Assembly (NCBI RefSeq): GCF_019669085.1
Contig: NZ_AP024401.1
Span: forward strand, 124,001 to 188,000
Direction: 5' to 3'
DNA from: Borrelia sp. HM
Lineage (GTDB): Bacteria; Spirochaetota; Spirochaetia; Borreliales; Borreliaceae
DNA length: 64,000 bases
This document shows positions 38,180 through 47,828 of the stretch, in pieces. The translations under genes and the position numbers were made by a program. The notes under the pieces were generated by a model that was not told the DNA's origin, searched no databases, and saw only the letters and a program-made list of their open reading frames with translations. Positions within the stretch are counted from its first letter, which is position 1; every line of letters starts with the position of its first letter.

Positions 38180-40879
38180 TTAGTCTTTTGCATGACAATT
38201 TTTATATTTCTTTTTACTACCACAATAACAAGGTTGATTTCTTCCAATTTTAGGAACATTTCTAATTATTTGCGCTCCTGATACATCATTTCCTTCTCTC
38301 ATGGCAATATTTGAAAATTGATTATGAGTAGCAATAACACGCTTAGGCTTTTTATTTTTATAACTACCACTAGAATCAAGATCAACTTTCATCTGTAAAG
38401 TCCGCCTTAATGTCTCAACCTTAATATCTTTTACAAGCTCACTAAAAATTGTAAAACTTTCTTCCTTATATTCAGTAATTGGATTTTTATTAGCATAAGA
38501 TCTCAAATAAACTGACTCTCTTAAAGAATCGAGATTTGCAAGATGATCTTGAAACTTAGAATCAATATTCCTTAAATATTCATGTTTTAAAAATTCATTT
38601 AAAAGTTCAGCTCCAATCAGCTCTTCTTTTGTATCTAAATTAGATCTTGCAATTTTCATTAACTTATCTTTCAAAGATAAAATACTTATGGTATCAACAG
38701 AGCCAATATCTCCCATCATGTAAGCAAAAACTGAATTTATTTCATTTAATATAGAACTTGTAACCACCTCTCCCTTAATTTGGTCAAATAAAAAATCAAG
38801 ATATTCTCTTAAAGTGAGAAGAATACGTTCCTTAATATTATTATCAATAAGAATTGAGTTCCTTTGGGAATAAATAAACTCCCTATGATTTGTTATAACA
38901 TTATCATACTCTAAGAGATGTTTTCTAATCTCAAAATTTCTATCCTCTACACGCTTTTGTGCATTAACCAAGGATTTTGTTAATAAAGAATGTGTAATGG
39001 GCTCACCTGTTGCCATTCCAAGCTTGCCCATCAAAACTCTTAAATTATTCCCTGCAAAAAGCCTCATCAAATCATCATCAAGTGATACGTAAAATCTTGA
39101 TCGTCCAGGATCTCCCTGCCTTCCCCCTCGACCTCTAAGCTGATTATCTATTCTTCTTGACTCATGACGTTCACTACCAATTACATAAAGTCCACCAAGA
39201 CTCTTAATTTCCTCATAATCCTTAAGATATTCCTCTTTCTCACTTTGTATAGCTAATTGGCATTCTTCAAAACTTACACCTGTACCAATTTTTTTGCGAA
39301 TCCGATGCTCAAGATTTCCACCAAGCTTAATATCAGTACCACGTCCAGCCATATTAGTCGCAATTGTAACAGAATATTTTGCTCCTGCTTCAGCAATAAT
39401 TAAAGCTTCACGAAAATGATTTTTTGCATTAAGAACTTCATGCTTAATGCCCTTATTTTTAAACATATTTGATAAAATTTCTGATTTTTCAATAGAAACA
39501 GTTCCAACAAGAACAGGTTGACCTCTCTTATAAGCCTCATAAACCTCATCAGTAATTGCTTTAAATTTAAATTCTTCAGTATAATAAATAATGTCATCTT
39601 CATCTATTCTTGATACCAACTTATTAGTAGGAACAACTACAACATCAAGATTATATATTCTATGAAACTCTTTTGCCTCGGTATCAGCTGTACCAGTCAT
39701 ACCAGAAATTTTGTTAAACATCCTAAATAAATTCTGAAATGTAATTGTTGCCATAGTTTTATTTTCACTTGCAACCTTAACACCTTCTTTAGCTTCAATA
39801 GCTTGATGCAACCCATCAGAATATCTGCGTCCTTTTAAAATACGTCCCGTAAACTCATCGACAATTTCAACTCCAGAATCTCCAACAATATATTCTCTGT
39901 CCTTATAAAAAAGCAAATGAGCTTTCAGTGCTTGAGTCATATAATGAACATAATTAAAATTGGAATCAACATACATAGAACCCTGAATTATGCCTTTTTC
40001 AACTAAAATTTTCTCTAGATTATTTAATCCATTTGCTGTAAAAGATATTCTCTTTCCTTTCTCATCAATCGTATAATCTCCATCAAGTTCATCAATCTCT
40101 AAAGGATAATCTCCAGTTTTTGGGTCCTTAGAACATTCTTTTAAAATTGAAACAAGAGAATTAACTTCAAGATAAGCACTAGTATCTCCATCAGTAGAAC
40201 CTGAAATAATTAAAGGAGTCCTAGCTTCATCAATCAAAATAGAATCAATTTCATCGATAATACAATAATTAAAATTTCTTAAAGATTTATGAGATAAATC
40301 AAAACACATATTATCTCGTAAATAATCAAATCCAAGCTCATTATTTGTAACATAAGTAATATCCTTATCATACTCTGCTTTTCTCCTAGCAGAATCCATA
40401 TTAGATAAAACAACGCCAACACTAACTCCTAAAAGGTCAAAAACTGGTTTCATCCAATTAGAATCACGCTCTGCAAGATAATCATTTACAGTAACAATAA
40501 TTACTCCATCACCCTTTAAACTATTAAGGTAAGCAGCCTGAACTGAGGATAAAGTTTTACCTTCCCCTGTCTTCATCTCTATTATCTTTCCCTGATGAAG
40601 TGCAAGTCCAGCAATAAGTTGAACATCATAGGGTCTCTCTCTAAGTCGCCTTCTAGCAGCTTCTCGTGAGAGAGCAAACGCTCTTTCTAAAATATCCTCT
40701 AAAGTTTTACCTCTCTTAAGTTCATCTCTAAATTTATCAGTTTCCCTGGCAAAATCCTCATCTGATAAAGACAATGCCCAAGACTCAAATTTATTAATAT
40801 TTCTCAAAATAGGAAGATATTTTTTTAAATCTCTTTTATTTTTTGAACCAATAGTTGATTCAAAGATAGCTCTTAACAT
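38180..40879 (-). CDS. secA: Preprotein translocase ATPase SecA
   Basis: Motor that pushes unfolded preproteins through SecYEG. Walker A (EMKTGEGKT), DEID Walker B ([19 protein letters not shown]), the preprotein cross-linking domain, NBD2 ([26 protein letters not shown]) and the C-terminal zinc SEC-C motif ([13 protein letters not shown]) are all present. I use the ATG at 40879 (899 aa, [13 protein letters not shown]); an in-frame TTG four codons earlier lies two bases from AGGAG. It is 17 bp upstream of sodA, so the two may be co-transcribed. Confidence 0.97.
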   Translation of the reverse strand: MLRAIFESTIGSKNKRDLKKYLPILRNINKFESWALSLSDEDFARETDKFRDELKRGKTLEDILERAFALSREAARRRLRERPYDVQLIAGLALHQGKIIEMKTGEGKTLSSVQAAYLNSLKGDGVIIVTVNDYLAERDSNWMKPVFDLLGVSVGVVLSNMDSARRKAEYDKDITYVTNNELGFDYLRDNMCFDLSHKSLRNFNYCIIDEIDSILIDEARTPLIISGSTDGDTSAYLEVNSLVSILKECSKDPKTGDYPLEIDELDGDYTIDEKGKRISFTANGLNNLEKILVEKGIIQGSMYVDSNFNYVHYMTQALKAHLLFYKDREYIVGDSGVEIVDEFTGRILKGRRYSDGLHQAIEAKEGVKVASENKTMATITFQNLFRMFNKISGMTGTADTEAKEFHRIYNLDVVVVPTNKLVSRIDEDDIIYYTEEFKFKAITDEVYEAYKRGQPVLVGTVSIEKSEILSNMFKNKGIKHEVLNAKNHFREALIIAEAGAKYSVTIATNMAGRGTDIKLGGNLEHRIRKKIGTGVSFEECQLAIQSEKEEYLKDYEEIKSLGGLYVIGSERHESRRIDNQLRGRGGRQGDPGRSRFYVSLDDDLMRLFAGNNLRVLMGKLGMATGEPITHSLLTKSLVNAQKRVEDRNFEIRKHLLEYDNVITNHREFIYSQRNSILIDNNIKERILLTLREYLDFLFDQIKGEVVTSSILNEINSVFAYMMGDIGSVDTISILSLKDKLMKIARSNLDTKEELIGAELLNEFLKHEYLRNIDSKFQDHLANLDSLRESVYLRSYANKNPITEYKEESFTIFSELVKDIKVETLRRTLQMKVDLDSSGSYKNKKPKRVIATHNQFSNIAMREGNDVSGAQIIRNVPKIGRNQPCYCGSKKKYKNCHAKD

Positions 40880-40942
40880 ATCAGGTATCAATTCTCCTAA
40901 AATAATTGACTTTCAACTATTTAAAATAATAACATCTAAAAC

Positions 40943-42076
40943 ATGAAAAAGTTTTATACAATTTATTTAAAATTATTTCTTTTTATTATATCATGTAACA
41001 TCAAAACTTTAAACGAGCTTGGAAAACAACAATTTGAAATTCCATTTGGAACACTGCCTGGAGAAATCACACCATTTGAAAACAAATTTATAAATTCAAG
41101 ATTTGATATTAAAACATATAATGGGCTTGTATATATTGTAGAAACAAAAGCAAATAAATTAATGATTTTCAATTCTTATGGCAAATTAATTCAAACTTAT
41201 CAAAATGGCATCTTTAAAACAAATTATGATCTTAAAATCAAAAAAATAGACTTTGAAAATATTCAAGCTATTTATCCATCAAAAGACTTTATTGTTGTAT
41301 CAGACCAAATAGATCATAAAAAATCTAAATTTAATGAAAAAGAAAATATAACATACTCTACAAAAATATTTATTTTAAGTAAAGATTTATCCGTAGCAGT
41401 ATTGGGACAAGAAGGACAAAATGGAACACCATTTCCACAGGTTTATGATATTAATATAGATGAAGGAAACAATATAGCAATCATAACTATATACCATGAA
41501 GGATACATAATATACTCTTATGACCAAACTTTCTCACCTCTTTACAAAATTTATGTAAATACAAACATATTAAAAATACCAGAAAACGAAATAAAAAAAT
41601 ATAATATATCAATAGATAAAGTATCTTTTGACGTGAGCAAAAAAATAATTTATGTCAAGACAACCCACTATGAAAATATTAAAACAAACGAAAACATTAA
41701 TGACCTTGGAATAAGAATTAAAAATCAATATTTCTATACAATAAGCTTAAACAAAAACAAAGAATTTGAAATTAAAAACAAAATCACTCTACCCCAAAAT
41801 ATATTAGAAGATCAACAAGAAAGTTTCATCAATATTATTGGAATCCAAAAAGATAAAATAATAGCCACTACTAACATGAAAAACCTATCTAATACATTAA
41901 TATGGAAACTAGATAATAAGGGCAAAATAAAAGAGCAGATGATCTTAATTGAACCACCAAATCTTAAATTTCTTGCAGAAAGTTTATCTAAAGATGGAAT
42001 ACTTAGTATACTTTATGGAGCAAAAAGTGGGGTCAGCGTCTATTGGTGGAATTTAAATAACTTACTTAAACTATAA
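40943..42076 (+). CDS. Probable lipoprotein, possibly beta-propeller
   Basis: A 377-aa protein with a spirochaete lipobox (LFIISC, Cys near residue 18). The mature part is beta-rich with repeating short strands separated by loops, e.g. YIVETKANKLMIFNSYGKLI, FIVVSDQIDHKK and NNIAIITIYHEGYIIYSYD, the pattern of a beta-propeller of the NHL/6-bladed kind. No catalytic motif recognised. ATG start without a clear SD. Divergent from secA by 63 bp and followed by two small membrane proteins. Confidence 0.83.
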   Translation: MKKFYTIYLKLFLFIISCNIKTLNELGKQQFEIPFGTLPGEITPFENKFINSRFDIKTYNGLVYIVETKANKLMIFNSYGKLIQTYQNGIFKTNYDLKIKKIDFENIQAIYPSKDFIVVSDQIDHKKSKFNEKENITYSTKIFILSKDLSVAVLGQEGQNGTPFPQVYDINIDEGNNIAIITIYHEGYIIYSYDQTFSPLYKIYVNTNILKIPENEIKKYNISIDKVSFDVSKKIIYVKTTHYENIKTNENINDLGIRIKNQYFYTISLNKNKEFEIKNKITLPQNILEDQQESFINIIGIQKDKIIATTNMKNLSNTLIWKLDNKGKIKEQMILIEPPNLKFLAESLSKDGILSILYGAKSGVSVYWWNLNNLLKL

Positions 42077-42097
42077 ATATTCAAATAATTAATATTT

Positions 42098-42286
42098 ATG
42101 CTTATGATAAATAAAAATTGGAAAGAAGAAATAAAAAAAAGGAATGAAAAAAAGATAAAAAAACATCTAATCATTGGAATAATTTTTGTAATCATGTTAA
42201 TAATTATCAAAATCATATTGATTCTTAAATTAAAAAAATCAAAAAGTAGATACTATTCTACTATAGTAATAAAACATAAAATATAA
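42098..42286 (+). CDS. Short membrane protein, function unknown
   Basis: A 62-aa reading frame with a highly basic N-terminus (NWKEEIKKRNEKKIKK), one strong transmembrane helix (about residues 24-46) and a basic tail. ATG at 42098 (second at 42104), 21 bp after the preceding lipoprotein gene; no SD is visible. Translation therefore depends on coupling, or the frame is fortuitous in AT-rich DNA. A gene of this type and place is, as I recall, annotated in B. burgdorferi. Confidence 0.45.
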   Translation: MLMINKNWKEEIKKRNEKKIKKHLIIGIIFVIMLIIIKIILILKLKKSKSRYYSTIVIKHKI

Positions 42287-42516
42287 ACAATAATTGATAC
42301 ATCAAAATCAATATAAAAATTACTTAAAAAAAGCCAATATATAAGTGTTATTAGATAACAAAATCATTGAAAATCCATAATTTACATAGACAAGATTAAC
42401 TATACGTTATATACTAATGTTGCATATAAAAACGAAAATTTATTAAATATAGTGATCATCAATAATAAAGGCTATAAATCATATTTTAGTAAATATTAGT
42501 TCTTGGAGGATAAAAG

Positions 42517-42927
42517 ATGTTGCAAATATATTTTATATCAGTTTTAGTAAATATCTTGGGAGGAATAGTATTAGCATTTCCAATTTTAAGAGAACAATTT
42601 AAGTTCTTAATAATCTTTGAAGATTTTGTAAATATAATTCAAGATAACAAAAAAGTAAGAAGCATTTTTGGAATAGTATCTTTAATAGTTAGCATCTTTG
42701 AAATAATTATACCTTATGACTTGCCAATAATTGGAAACTTACTCCCTGCTATAAGTTTGTTTTTAATTGGTTTTATTTTTAGACAAAAAATACCTGTAAT
42801 TCTTCAAAATAATAAAGAATGTGGAAAATTTAAATGTTTTATTGAAAATAATAAAAAAGTAATAGGAATTTTTGCATTAATTATTGGAATAATTCACTTT
42901 TTTGCAGCAAGAGCACCCTTTCTTTAA
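42517..42927 (+). CDS. Multi-pass membrane protein, function unknown
   Basis: 136 aa with about four transmembrane helices (near residues 3-23, 47-67, 70-90 and 112-132) and two charged loops containing NIIQDNKKVR and QNNKECGKFKCFIENNKKV. The two halves look like a rough repeat: each has NNKKV or DNKKV followed by a GI/IFG-I-L helix, suggesting an internal duplication. Strong SD (TTGGAGGA) seven bases before the ATG. About 230 bp upstream hold no gene and no structure that I can identify. Confidence 0.78.
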   Translation: MLQIYFISVLVNILGGIVLAFPILREQFKFLIIFEDFVNIIQDNKKVRSIFGIVSLIVSIFEIIIPYDLPIIGNLLPAISLFLIGFIFRQKIPVILQNNKECGKFKCFIENNKKVIGIFALIIGIIHFFAARAPFL

Positions 42928-43062
42928 AATCTAAATTTATTATCTATAAAAATATAAAAAAGACTAAGAATAAAAATAATTATAAACAGAAAAATGAAAA
43001 ATATAGTTCAGTGTAATAAAAAAGTAAAACATTAACGATATGATGTACTATCAATATATAAA

Positions 43063-44163
43063 ATGACTAAAAATAAAGAAATCATAATAAACCTTAAAAA
43101 TCTAGAACATAATGTAATATCAATCAAGAATCATGTTCAAAAAAAAGAATTAATAGCTACGTTAAAAGCAGATGCCTATGGACATGGGCTTATTCAAACA
43201 TTCAAATTTTTAAAAACAAGAGGAATAAGTTATTTTGGTCTCTTTTGGATAGATGATGCTTTAAAACTTAAAAAAATAGATAATAATGCAAGGGTATTGC
43301 TCTACATTAATACAGATCAAAATTCAATTAGAAATCTAGTCAAGTTTAATATTACACCCTTTGTTGCTGACTCTAAATACTTATCACTCATAGAAAAAGA
43401 ATGTGAAAAACAAAATAAAAAAATCAAAGTTCATCTAAAAGTTGACGTTGGTATGAACAGATATGGAATCAAAATAGAACATGCTTTTGATCTAGCAATG
43501 CAAATACAAACTTCAAAATTAGTTGAATTTGAAGGAATTTGTACACATTTACCTACAACAGAAAATAAAAAAATAACTGAATCGCAAATCGAAAAATTTA
43601 TTCACCTCATAAATGAACTTGAAAAAAAAAATATTACTCCAAAATATATCCATGTTTCTAACTCAGAACACATAGCAAACTATACAATAAATGCAAAATT
43701 TAACATGATAAGGCCAGGTCTTATCTTATATGGATACTACTCAAATCCCAATAAAACAAATAATAACTTACAACTAAAACCCGTACTAAGCTTGTATTCA
43801 AAAATCATATTTATTAAAAATATCAAAAAAGGCGATCAAATATCGTACTCTGGTACCTTTACTGCAAAAAAAGATATGAAAATAGGACTTGTACCAGTTG
43901 GATACTTTGATGGAATACCACAAAACACATCAAATACTTTCTACTATTTAATCAAAAATAGAAAATGTTTTATTAGAGGGAAAATATGTATGAATATTTC
44001 AATTATAGAAATACCCAATGATCTAAAAATCAATATAGGAGAAAAAGTAGAAATAATATCTGAAAGATTAAGCTTAAATATACTTAGCAAAAAATCTAAA
44101 ATGAGCCAATATGAAATACTCTGCTCAATTGGAAAAAATAATAAGAAAAAATATTTATATTAA
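43063..44163 (+). CDS. alr: Alanine racemase
   Basis: PLP enzyme that makes D-alanine for peptidoglycan. The PLP lysine motif LKADAYGHG is at residues ~33-41; the catalytic Tyr of the second domain is in ISYSGTF; substrate/PLP motifs VDVGMNRYGI and RPGLILYG are present, and CMNIS matches the family's CMDQ/M loop, with Asp replaced by Asn. 366 aa. ATG without an obvious SD. Its end overlaps the convergent repeat-protein gene by 9 bp. Confidence 0.95.
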   Translation: MTKNKEIIINLKNLEHNVISIKNHVQKKELIATLKADAYGHGLIQTFKFLKTRGISYFGLFWIDDALKLKKIDNNARVLLYINTDQNSIRNLVKFNITPFVADSKYLSLIEKECEKQNKKIKVHLKVDVGMNRYGIKIEHAFDLAMQIQTSKLVEFEGICTHLPTTENKKITESQIEKFIHLINELEKKNITPKYIHVSNSEHIANYTINAKFNMIRPGLILYGYYSNPNKTNNNLQLKPVLSLYSKIIFIKNIKKGDQISYSGTFTAKKDMKIGLVPVGYFDGIPQNTSNTFYYLIKNRKCFIRGKICMNISIIEIPNDLKINIGEKVEIISERLSLNILSKKSKMSQYEILCSIGKNNKKKYLY

Positions 44164-45777
44164 ATTACCTAAAGAATCAAATTTTTTAAAATCAACTAAG
44201 TTCCCTTTACTATTATAAATCCACTTGTAAACTGAAATACCCCCAATATCATCTCTTAGTCTTAAATCCGGACCATGATTTGTCCTTTGTGACAGTTTCC
44301 CAAACTTATTGTACTCATATTTATACATACTAACACCATGAATATCATCTTGTAATTGTCCCAAACTTCCAAAATTTTTCTGACTAATAAGTCTATTTTG
44401 TCTATCATATTCATAAGCATATTCAAAAATATCATTTAGATCTGCAACCAAAACTCCACTTTTAGAATAATTACTCTTTACAATAAGATTTCCATCATCA
44501 TCATATATAAATTTATATCTAAAAACACCAGCAACATCATCTATGGGATTATCAAAATCTCCATAATGCTCTTGGGACTCAAGAAGTCCAACTGCATTAT
44601 AAGCATACTTATAAATCATCACTCCGTGGGCATCACTTACTAAATTAAAATTCTTATCAAAAAAAAGTTTTTCAATTAAATAAAATTTATTGTCATATTT
44701 ATAACTATAAACTGCAATACCATTAAAACTATCCATTATTTCATACTTTTCTTCATAACTAGCAGGAATGGAATCACTATAATTTTTATTTATCTTGTTA
44801 GTATAATTTATTACCCTTTTTTCATTGTTCTGTATATAAAAAATGGTCTTTCTCATTGCATAACCATCCTGACTAATGGTCAAATTGTTATTAGCATCAT
44901 AATTATATTCTTTATAAAAATAATCTCTTTCTTTTAAATTATACTCATATCTGTATATTGCTACATTATTCTCATCAGGGGTCAAGTTATTTTTAATATC
45001 ATAATTTAAAATCTCAATAACATTACCACTCTCATCATAACGATACGTTCGTACTGCAACAGAAAAAGGATTTGAATACAAATAAGATAACTGATCTAAG
45101 TACTCTTCTTTAACAATATTAAAATTACTATTATAAGTTAATCTAAAACCATATATGCCATTTTTAGCTTTTATATTATAATTGTTATCATCATAGTATA
45201 AAACCGTTTTTGTCAGACCAGAATTATCATAATTAATTTTAGTATAATAAATATTATTTAAATCTTTAATTTGAAAACCAACTTCATTAAATCTATAAAC
45301 ATCAAAACTATTATCATTATTATATACAAAATGATAATAAGCAACTCCATACTTATCCCTCATAATTTCATTAGATTTATTATAATTGAAAATATTTTTC
45401 GGTTTTCTAGTGGAAAAATATTCTATTTGTTCAACATAAACATCCTTTAAATTCTTAGCAGCAAAACCCCCATTTAAAAATGTTCTCCTCTCTACATTCC
45501 CAAAATATTCTATTTTTACCTGATTTGCACAAAAAAAAGAAGGCCTTAAAACACTAAGTTTTCCAATATAATCAACAAATACAAGTTTGTCATCATCATA
45601 AATGAATTTATATCCACACTCTTCACTAGCCTCTTCTTTACTGATCTCATACTTACCTATTATCCTATAATTAATATCATAATCAGCAAATCCATAGTAA
45701 ACTTCTTTTGAAAAAAGAGCATGGGTTATAAAAAATATTATTAAGAACATAACAATTCCTTGATCAATCAACTTCAT
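44155..45777 (-). CDS. Secreted tandem-repeat protein (YD-like repeats)
   Basis: A 540-aa protein with an N-terminal signal or anchor (VMFLIIFFITHALFS) and then about a dozen degenerate repeats of 32-36 residues. The best-kept are C-terminal, e.g. GVSMYKYEYNKFGKLSQRTN: consensus G-V-x2-Y-K-Y-x-Y-N-x2-G-x-L then a variable stretch ending in D-D. These resemble RHS/YD or similar beta-hairpin repeats, often found in surface proteins. I use the ATG at 45777. It has no SD; TATAAT lies at 45790-45795, so the mRNA leader would be about six bases, i.e. nearly leaderless. Confidence 0.83.
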   Translation of the reverse strand: MKLIDQGIVMFLIIFFITHALFSKEVYYGFADYDINYRIIGKYEISKEEASEECGYKFIYDDDKLVFVDYIGKLSVLRPSFFCANQVKIEYFGNVERRTFLNGGFAAKNLKDVYVEQIEYFSTRKPKNIFNYNKSNEIMRDKYGVAYYHFVYNNDNSFDVYRFNEVGFQIKDLNNIYYTKINYDNSGLTKTVLYYDDNNYNIKAKNGIYGFRLTYNSNFNIVKEEYLDQLSYLYSNPFSVAVRTYRYDESGNVIEILNYDIKNNLTPDENNVAIYRYEYNLKERDYFYKEYNYDANNNLTISQDGYAMRKTIFYIQNNEKRVINYTNKINKNYSDSIPASYEEKYEIMDSFNGIAVYSYKYDNKFYLIEKLFFDKNFNLVSDAHGVMIYKYAYNAVGLLESQEHYGDFDNPIDDVAGVFRYKFIYDDDGNLIVKSNYSKSGVLVADLNDIFEYAYEYDRQNRLISQKNFGSLGQLQDDIHGVSMYKYEYNKFGKLSQRTNHGPDLRLRDDIGGISVYKWIYNSKGNLVDFKKFDSLGNLI

Positions 45778-45824
45778 TTTGATAAATTTATTATACAATA
45801 AATTAATATAATAAGGGGTTTAAG

Positions 45825-45992
45825 ATGGCCAAAATTTCTAAAAATGCCCAGAGAGGTGGATCTCAGGAATTATTAAGCAGATGGGGCGGAAAAATTATAA
45901 TGAAGTCTAAATTTGAAAATGGTAAGATAAGGCATTATGCTGAATGTCAAGCATCAAAAAATACAGCAAGAAAGCCTAAAGATTTATTTTAA
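45825..45992 (+). CDS. Conserved 55-residue basic protein, function unknown
   Basis: A complete short gene: ATGGCC start preceded by AAGGGG at six bases, 55 sense codons and TAA. The product begins MAKISKNAQRGGSQELLSRW and is strongly basic with a single Cys (residue 41) and a GGKIIMKSKFENGKIRHYAE core that could form a beta-hairpin. Codon content is less AT-biased than the surrounding spacers (GGTGGATCTCAGG, GATGGGGCGG), which supports real coding. It sits alone between two minus-strand genes. A nucleic-acid or ribosome-binding role would suit the charge but is speculation. Confidence 0.8.
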   Translation: MAKISKNAQRGGSQELLSRWGGKIIMKSKFENGKIRHYAECQASKNTARKPKDLF

Positions 45993-46002
45993 ATTTAAAA
46001 AT

Positions 46003-47760
46003 CTATTTTTTATTTAATTGATCTTCAAATTTTGACCAAGCTTCATCTTGTTCGCTTTTAGTATAGGTTTTATTCATGGGCTGAATCTGGGGAGAAGCTG
46101 TTTCATCTTTCTTAGTATGAAAGTTCCTAATTCTATCTCTCATCTCTTCTCTTTGTTTGCGCCTTTTTTCTAATTGCCTTTTCACTCTTTCATTTGGATC
46201 AAAAAGTCCAACTTGACTCTTAAACACAACTTTAGAATCTAACCTAGACAAAGCCTCTTTATAGCTTTGATGTTTACCTGTTAAGAATAACACAATTTTC
46301 CTTAATAAGGGTAAATCCTTATAAGCAGAATCTAAAAGACTAAATAAGTCAATCTTATAAATTTTATAAAGCGGTAAAAATGTATTACTATTCTTAAAAT
46401 ACTTTGAAGCCTCGGTTTTTATTACATCCTTAAGATTCATCTGAATATTTTGTATTTTAGAAACTCTTCTATAATGAGAGACAATAAAATCAAGAAATGC
46501 TACTTTATTTTTTAAACAATAACCATTTATATCATAATTAATAACAAATTCAATCAAAATTTTTTCAAGACCTTCTTCTGTCATAACAGCAGAATAATTT
46601 TTATCGTTATTCAAAATCTTTAAAAATTCTTTCCTCAACTTTTCCTTAACATCAATTAAAATTTGACTGAATTCTTTTAAAAACATAGAATAAGCACATG
46701 GTTTATATAAATACATACCACGCTTAATACTAAACACTTTAGGTAAAGAACCCTTAATACTAGATTGAAAAAAGTATTCATCGGCCAATTTTAAAAAATG
46801 ATCAGGCTCGGATAATTCTTTAGAATATTCTTTAAGAATGTTTTTTAATTCTTCTATATTGACAAATTCTGGTTTAAATTCCATTTTTTTTTCAATCGAT
46901 TTTAGAGTTTCATCAATTTTAATGTTTTCTAAATTTCTAAATTCTTCTAAATTCTTCTCATTAACAATATAAGTATTTAATATTTTTAAAAATGTAAAAT
47001 AATTTTTAGAAATATTAATACCCTTCTTACTTAAAATCTCATCCTTGTTTTCTAAGATAGCTAAGAGAATATTATAAATAACTCCAATATTATTAATACT
47101 GTCATCTAAAATCCTATCATATTCACTAAGCTTTAAATTTTTAGCTCTAAGTAAAATATCTTTCACTATTCTGTTAGAAGCAACTTTAAATAAAACCCTC
47201 TTAATAAATTCAATAAAATATAAGCTCTTTCGAGAAGGAATTATCAAAGAATCCAACACAAATATCTTCTTAAATGAAATATTGTCTTGAAAATATTTAA
47301 AATTAATATCTGAATCTGCAAGATTAATAAATGACTTTTCAAAAGCTAACAAATCTTTATCTATATTATTAATTGTAAACAAAGTAGTAAAAAGTTCTAT
47401 ACCCACATAATGCTTTAAAAATAAATCTTCTATAGCATAATAATAAAAATCATAACTATTCTCATCTGTTATTACTATCTGGTAAGGTACCAATTCTCCA
47501 GTCGGAATTATCACCTGATTAATAATAATTCCTCTCTTAACTTCATAAAGTTTTCTAAATAAAAAATCTAATTCTCCTTTAAGACCACGAATTTTAACAG
47601 AATAATCTTCAACAAAACTAGCATAATCTATAATATTTTGATTACATTCCAAAATAATACCTAAAATCATTTTCTGAGTATCTGAGGAAATTCCTATTTG
47701 AGAAATTAAAATATCAACTTCCTTATCATTTAGATAAAAAATTTCAGGTAATTTTTTCAT
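46003..47760 (-). CDS. Large helical protein, function unknown
   Basis: A 585-aa protein without signal peptide, membrane segment or motif I recognise. It is predominantly helical and lysine/isoleucine-rich. The C-terminal ~75 residues differ: a highly charged helix (NERVKRQLEKRRKQREEMRD) followed by a probably disordered Pro/Gln/Thr/Lys tail. ATG at 47760; AGAGG lies about 13 bases away, a poor spacing. It is not close to its neighbours: 68 bp from the exchanger gene upstream and convergent with the 55-aa gene downstream. Confidence 0.8.
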   Translation of the reverse strand: MKKLPEIFYLNDKEVDILISQIGISSDTQKMILGIILECNQNIIDYASFVEDYSVKIRGLKGELDFLFRKLYEVKRGIIINQVIIPTGELVPYQIVITDENSYDFYYYAIEDLFLKHYVGIELFTTLFTINNIDKDLLAFEKSFINLADSDINFKYFQDNISFKKIFVLDSLIIPSRKSLYFIEFIKRVLFKVASNRIVKDILLRAKNLKLSEYDRILDDSINNIGVIYNILLAILENKDEILSKKGINISKNYFTFLKILNTYIVNEKNLEEFRNLENIKIDETLKSIEKKMEFKPEFVNIEELKNILKEYSKELSEPDHFLKLADEYFFQSSIKGSLPKVFSIKRGMYLYKPCAYSMFLKEFSQILIDVKEKLRKEFLKILNNDKNYSAVMTEEGLEKILIEFVINYDINGYCLKNKVAFLDFIVSHYRRVSKIQNIQMNLKDVIKTEASKYFKNSNTFLPLYKIYKIDLFSLLDSAYKDLPLLRKIVLFLTGKHQSYKEALSRLDSKVVFKSQVGLFDPNERVKRQLEKRRKQREEMRDRIRNFHTKKDETASPQIQPMNKTYTKSEQDEAWSKFEDQLNKK

Positions 47761-47828
47761 TTTATACGTTTGAGCCTCTCATATAAAAACAAAAATAATA
47801 TGACATTATAATAATAACATTATTAAAA

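Noticed and set aside
38163-38198. 12-residue extension of sodA
   Set aside because: It overlaps the end of secA, and the ATG at 38162 has AAGGAGG at proper distance.
42287-42516. Search for a tRNA or small RNA in the 230-bp gap
   Set aside because: No cloverleaf, stable GC stem or terminator could be found; the region is plain AT-rich spacer.
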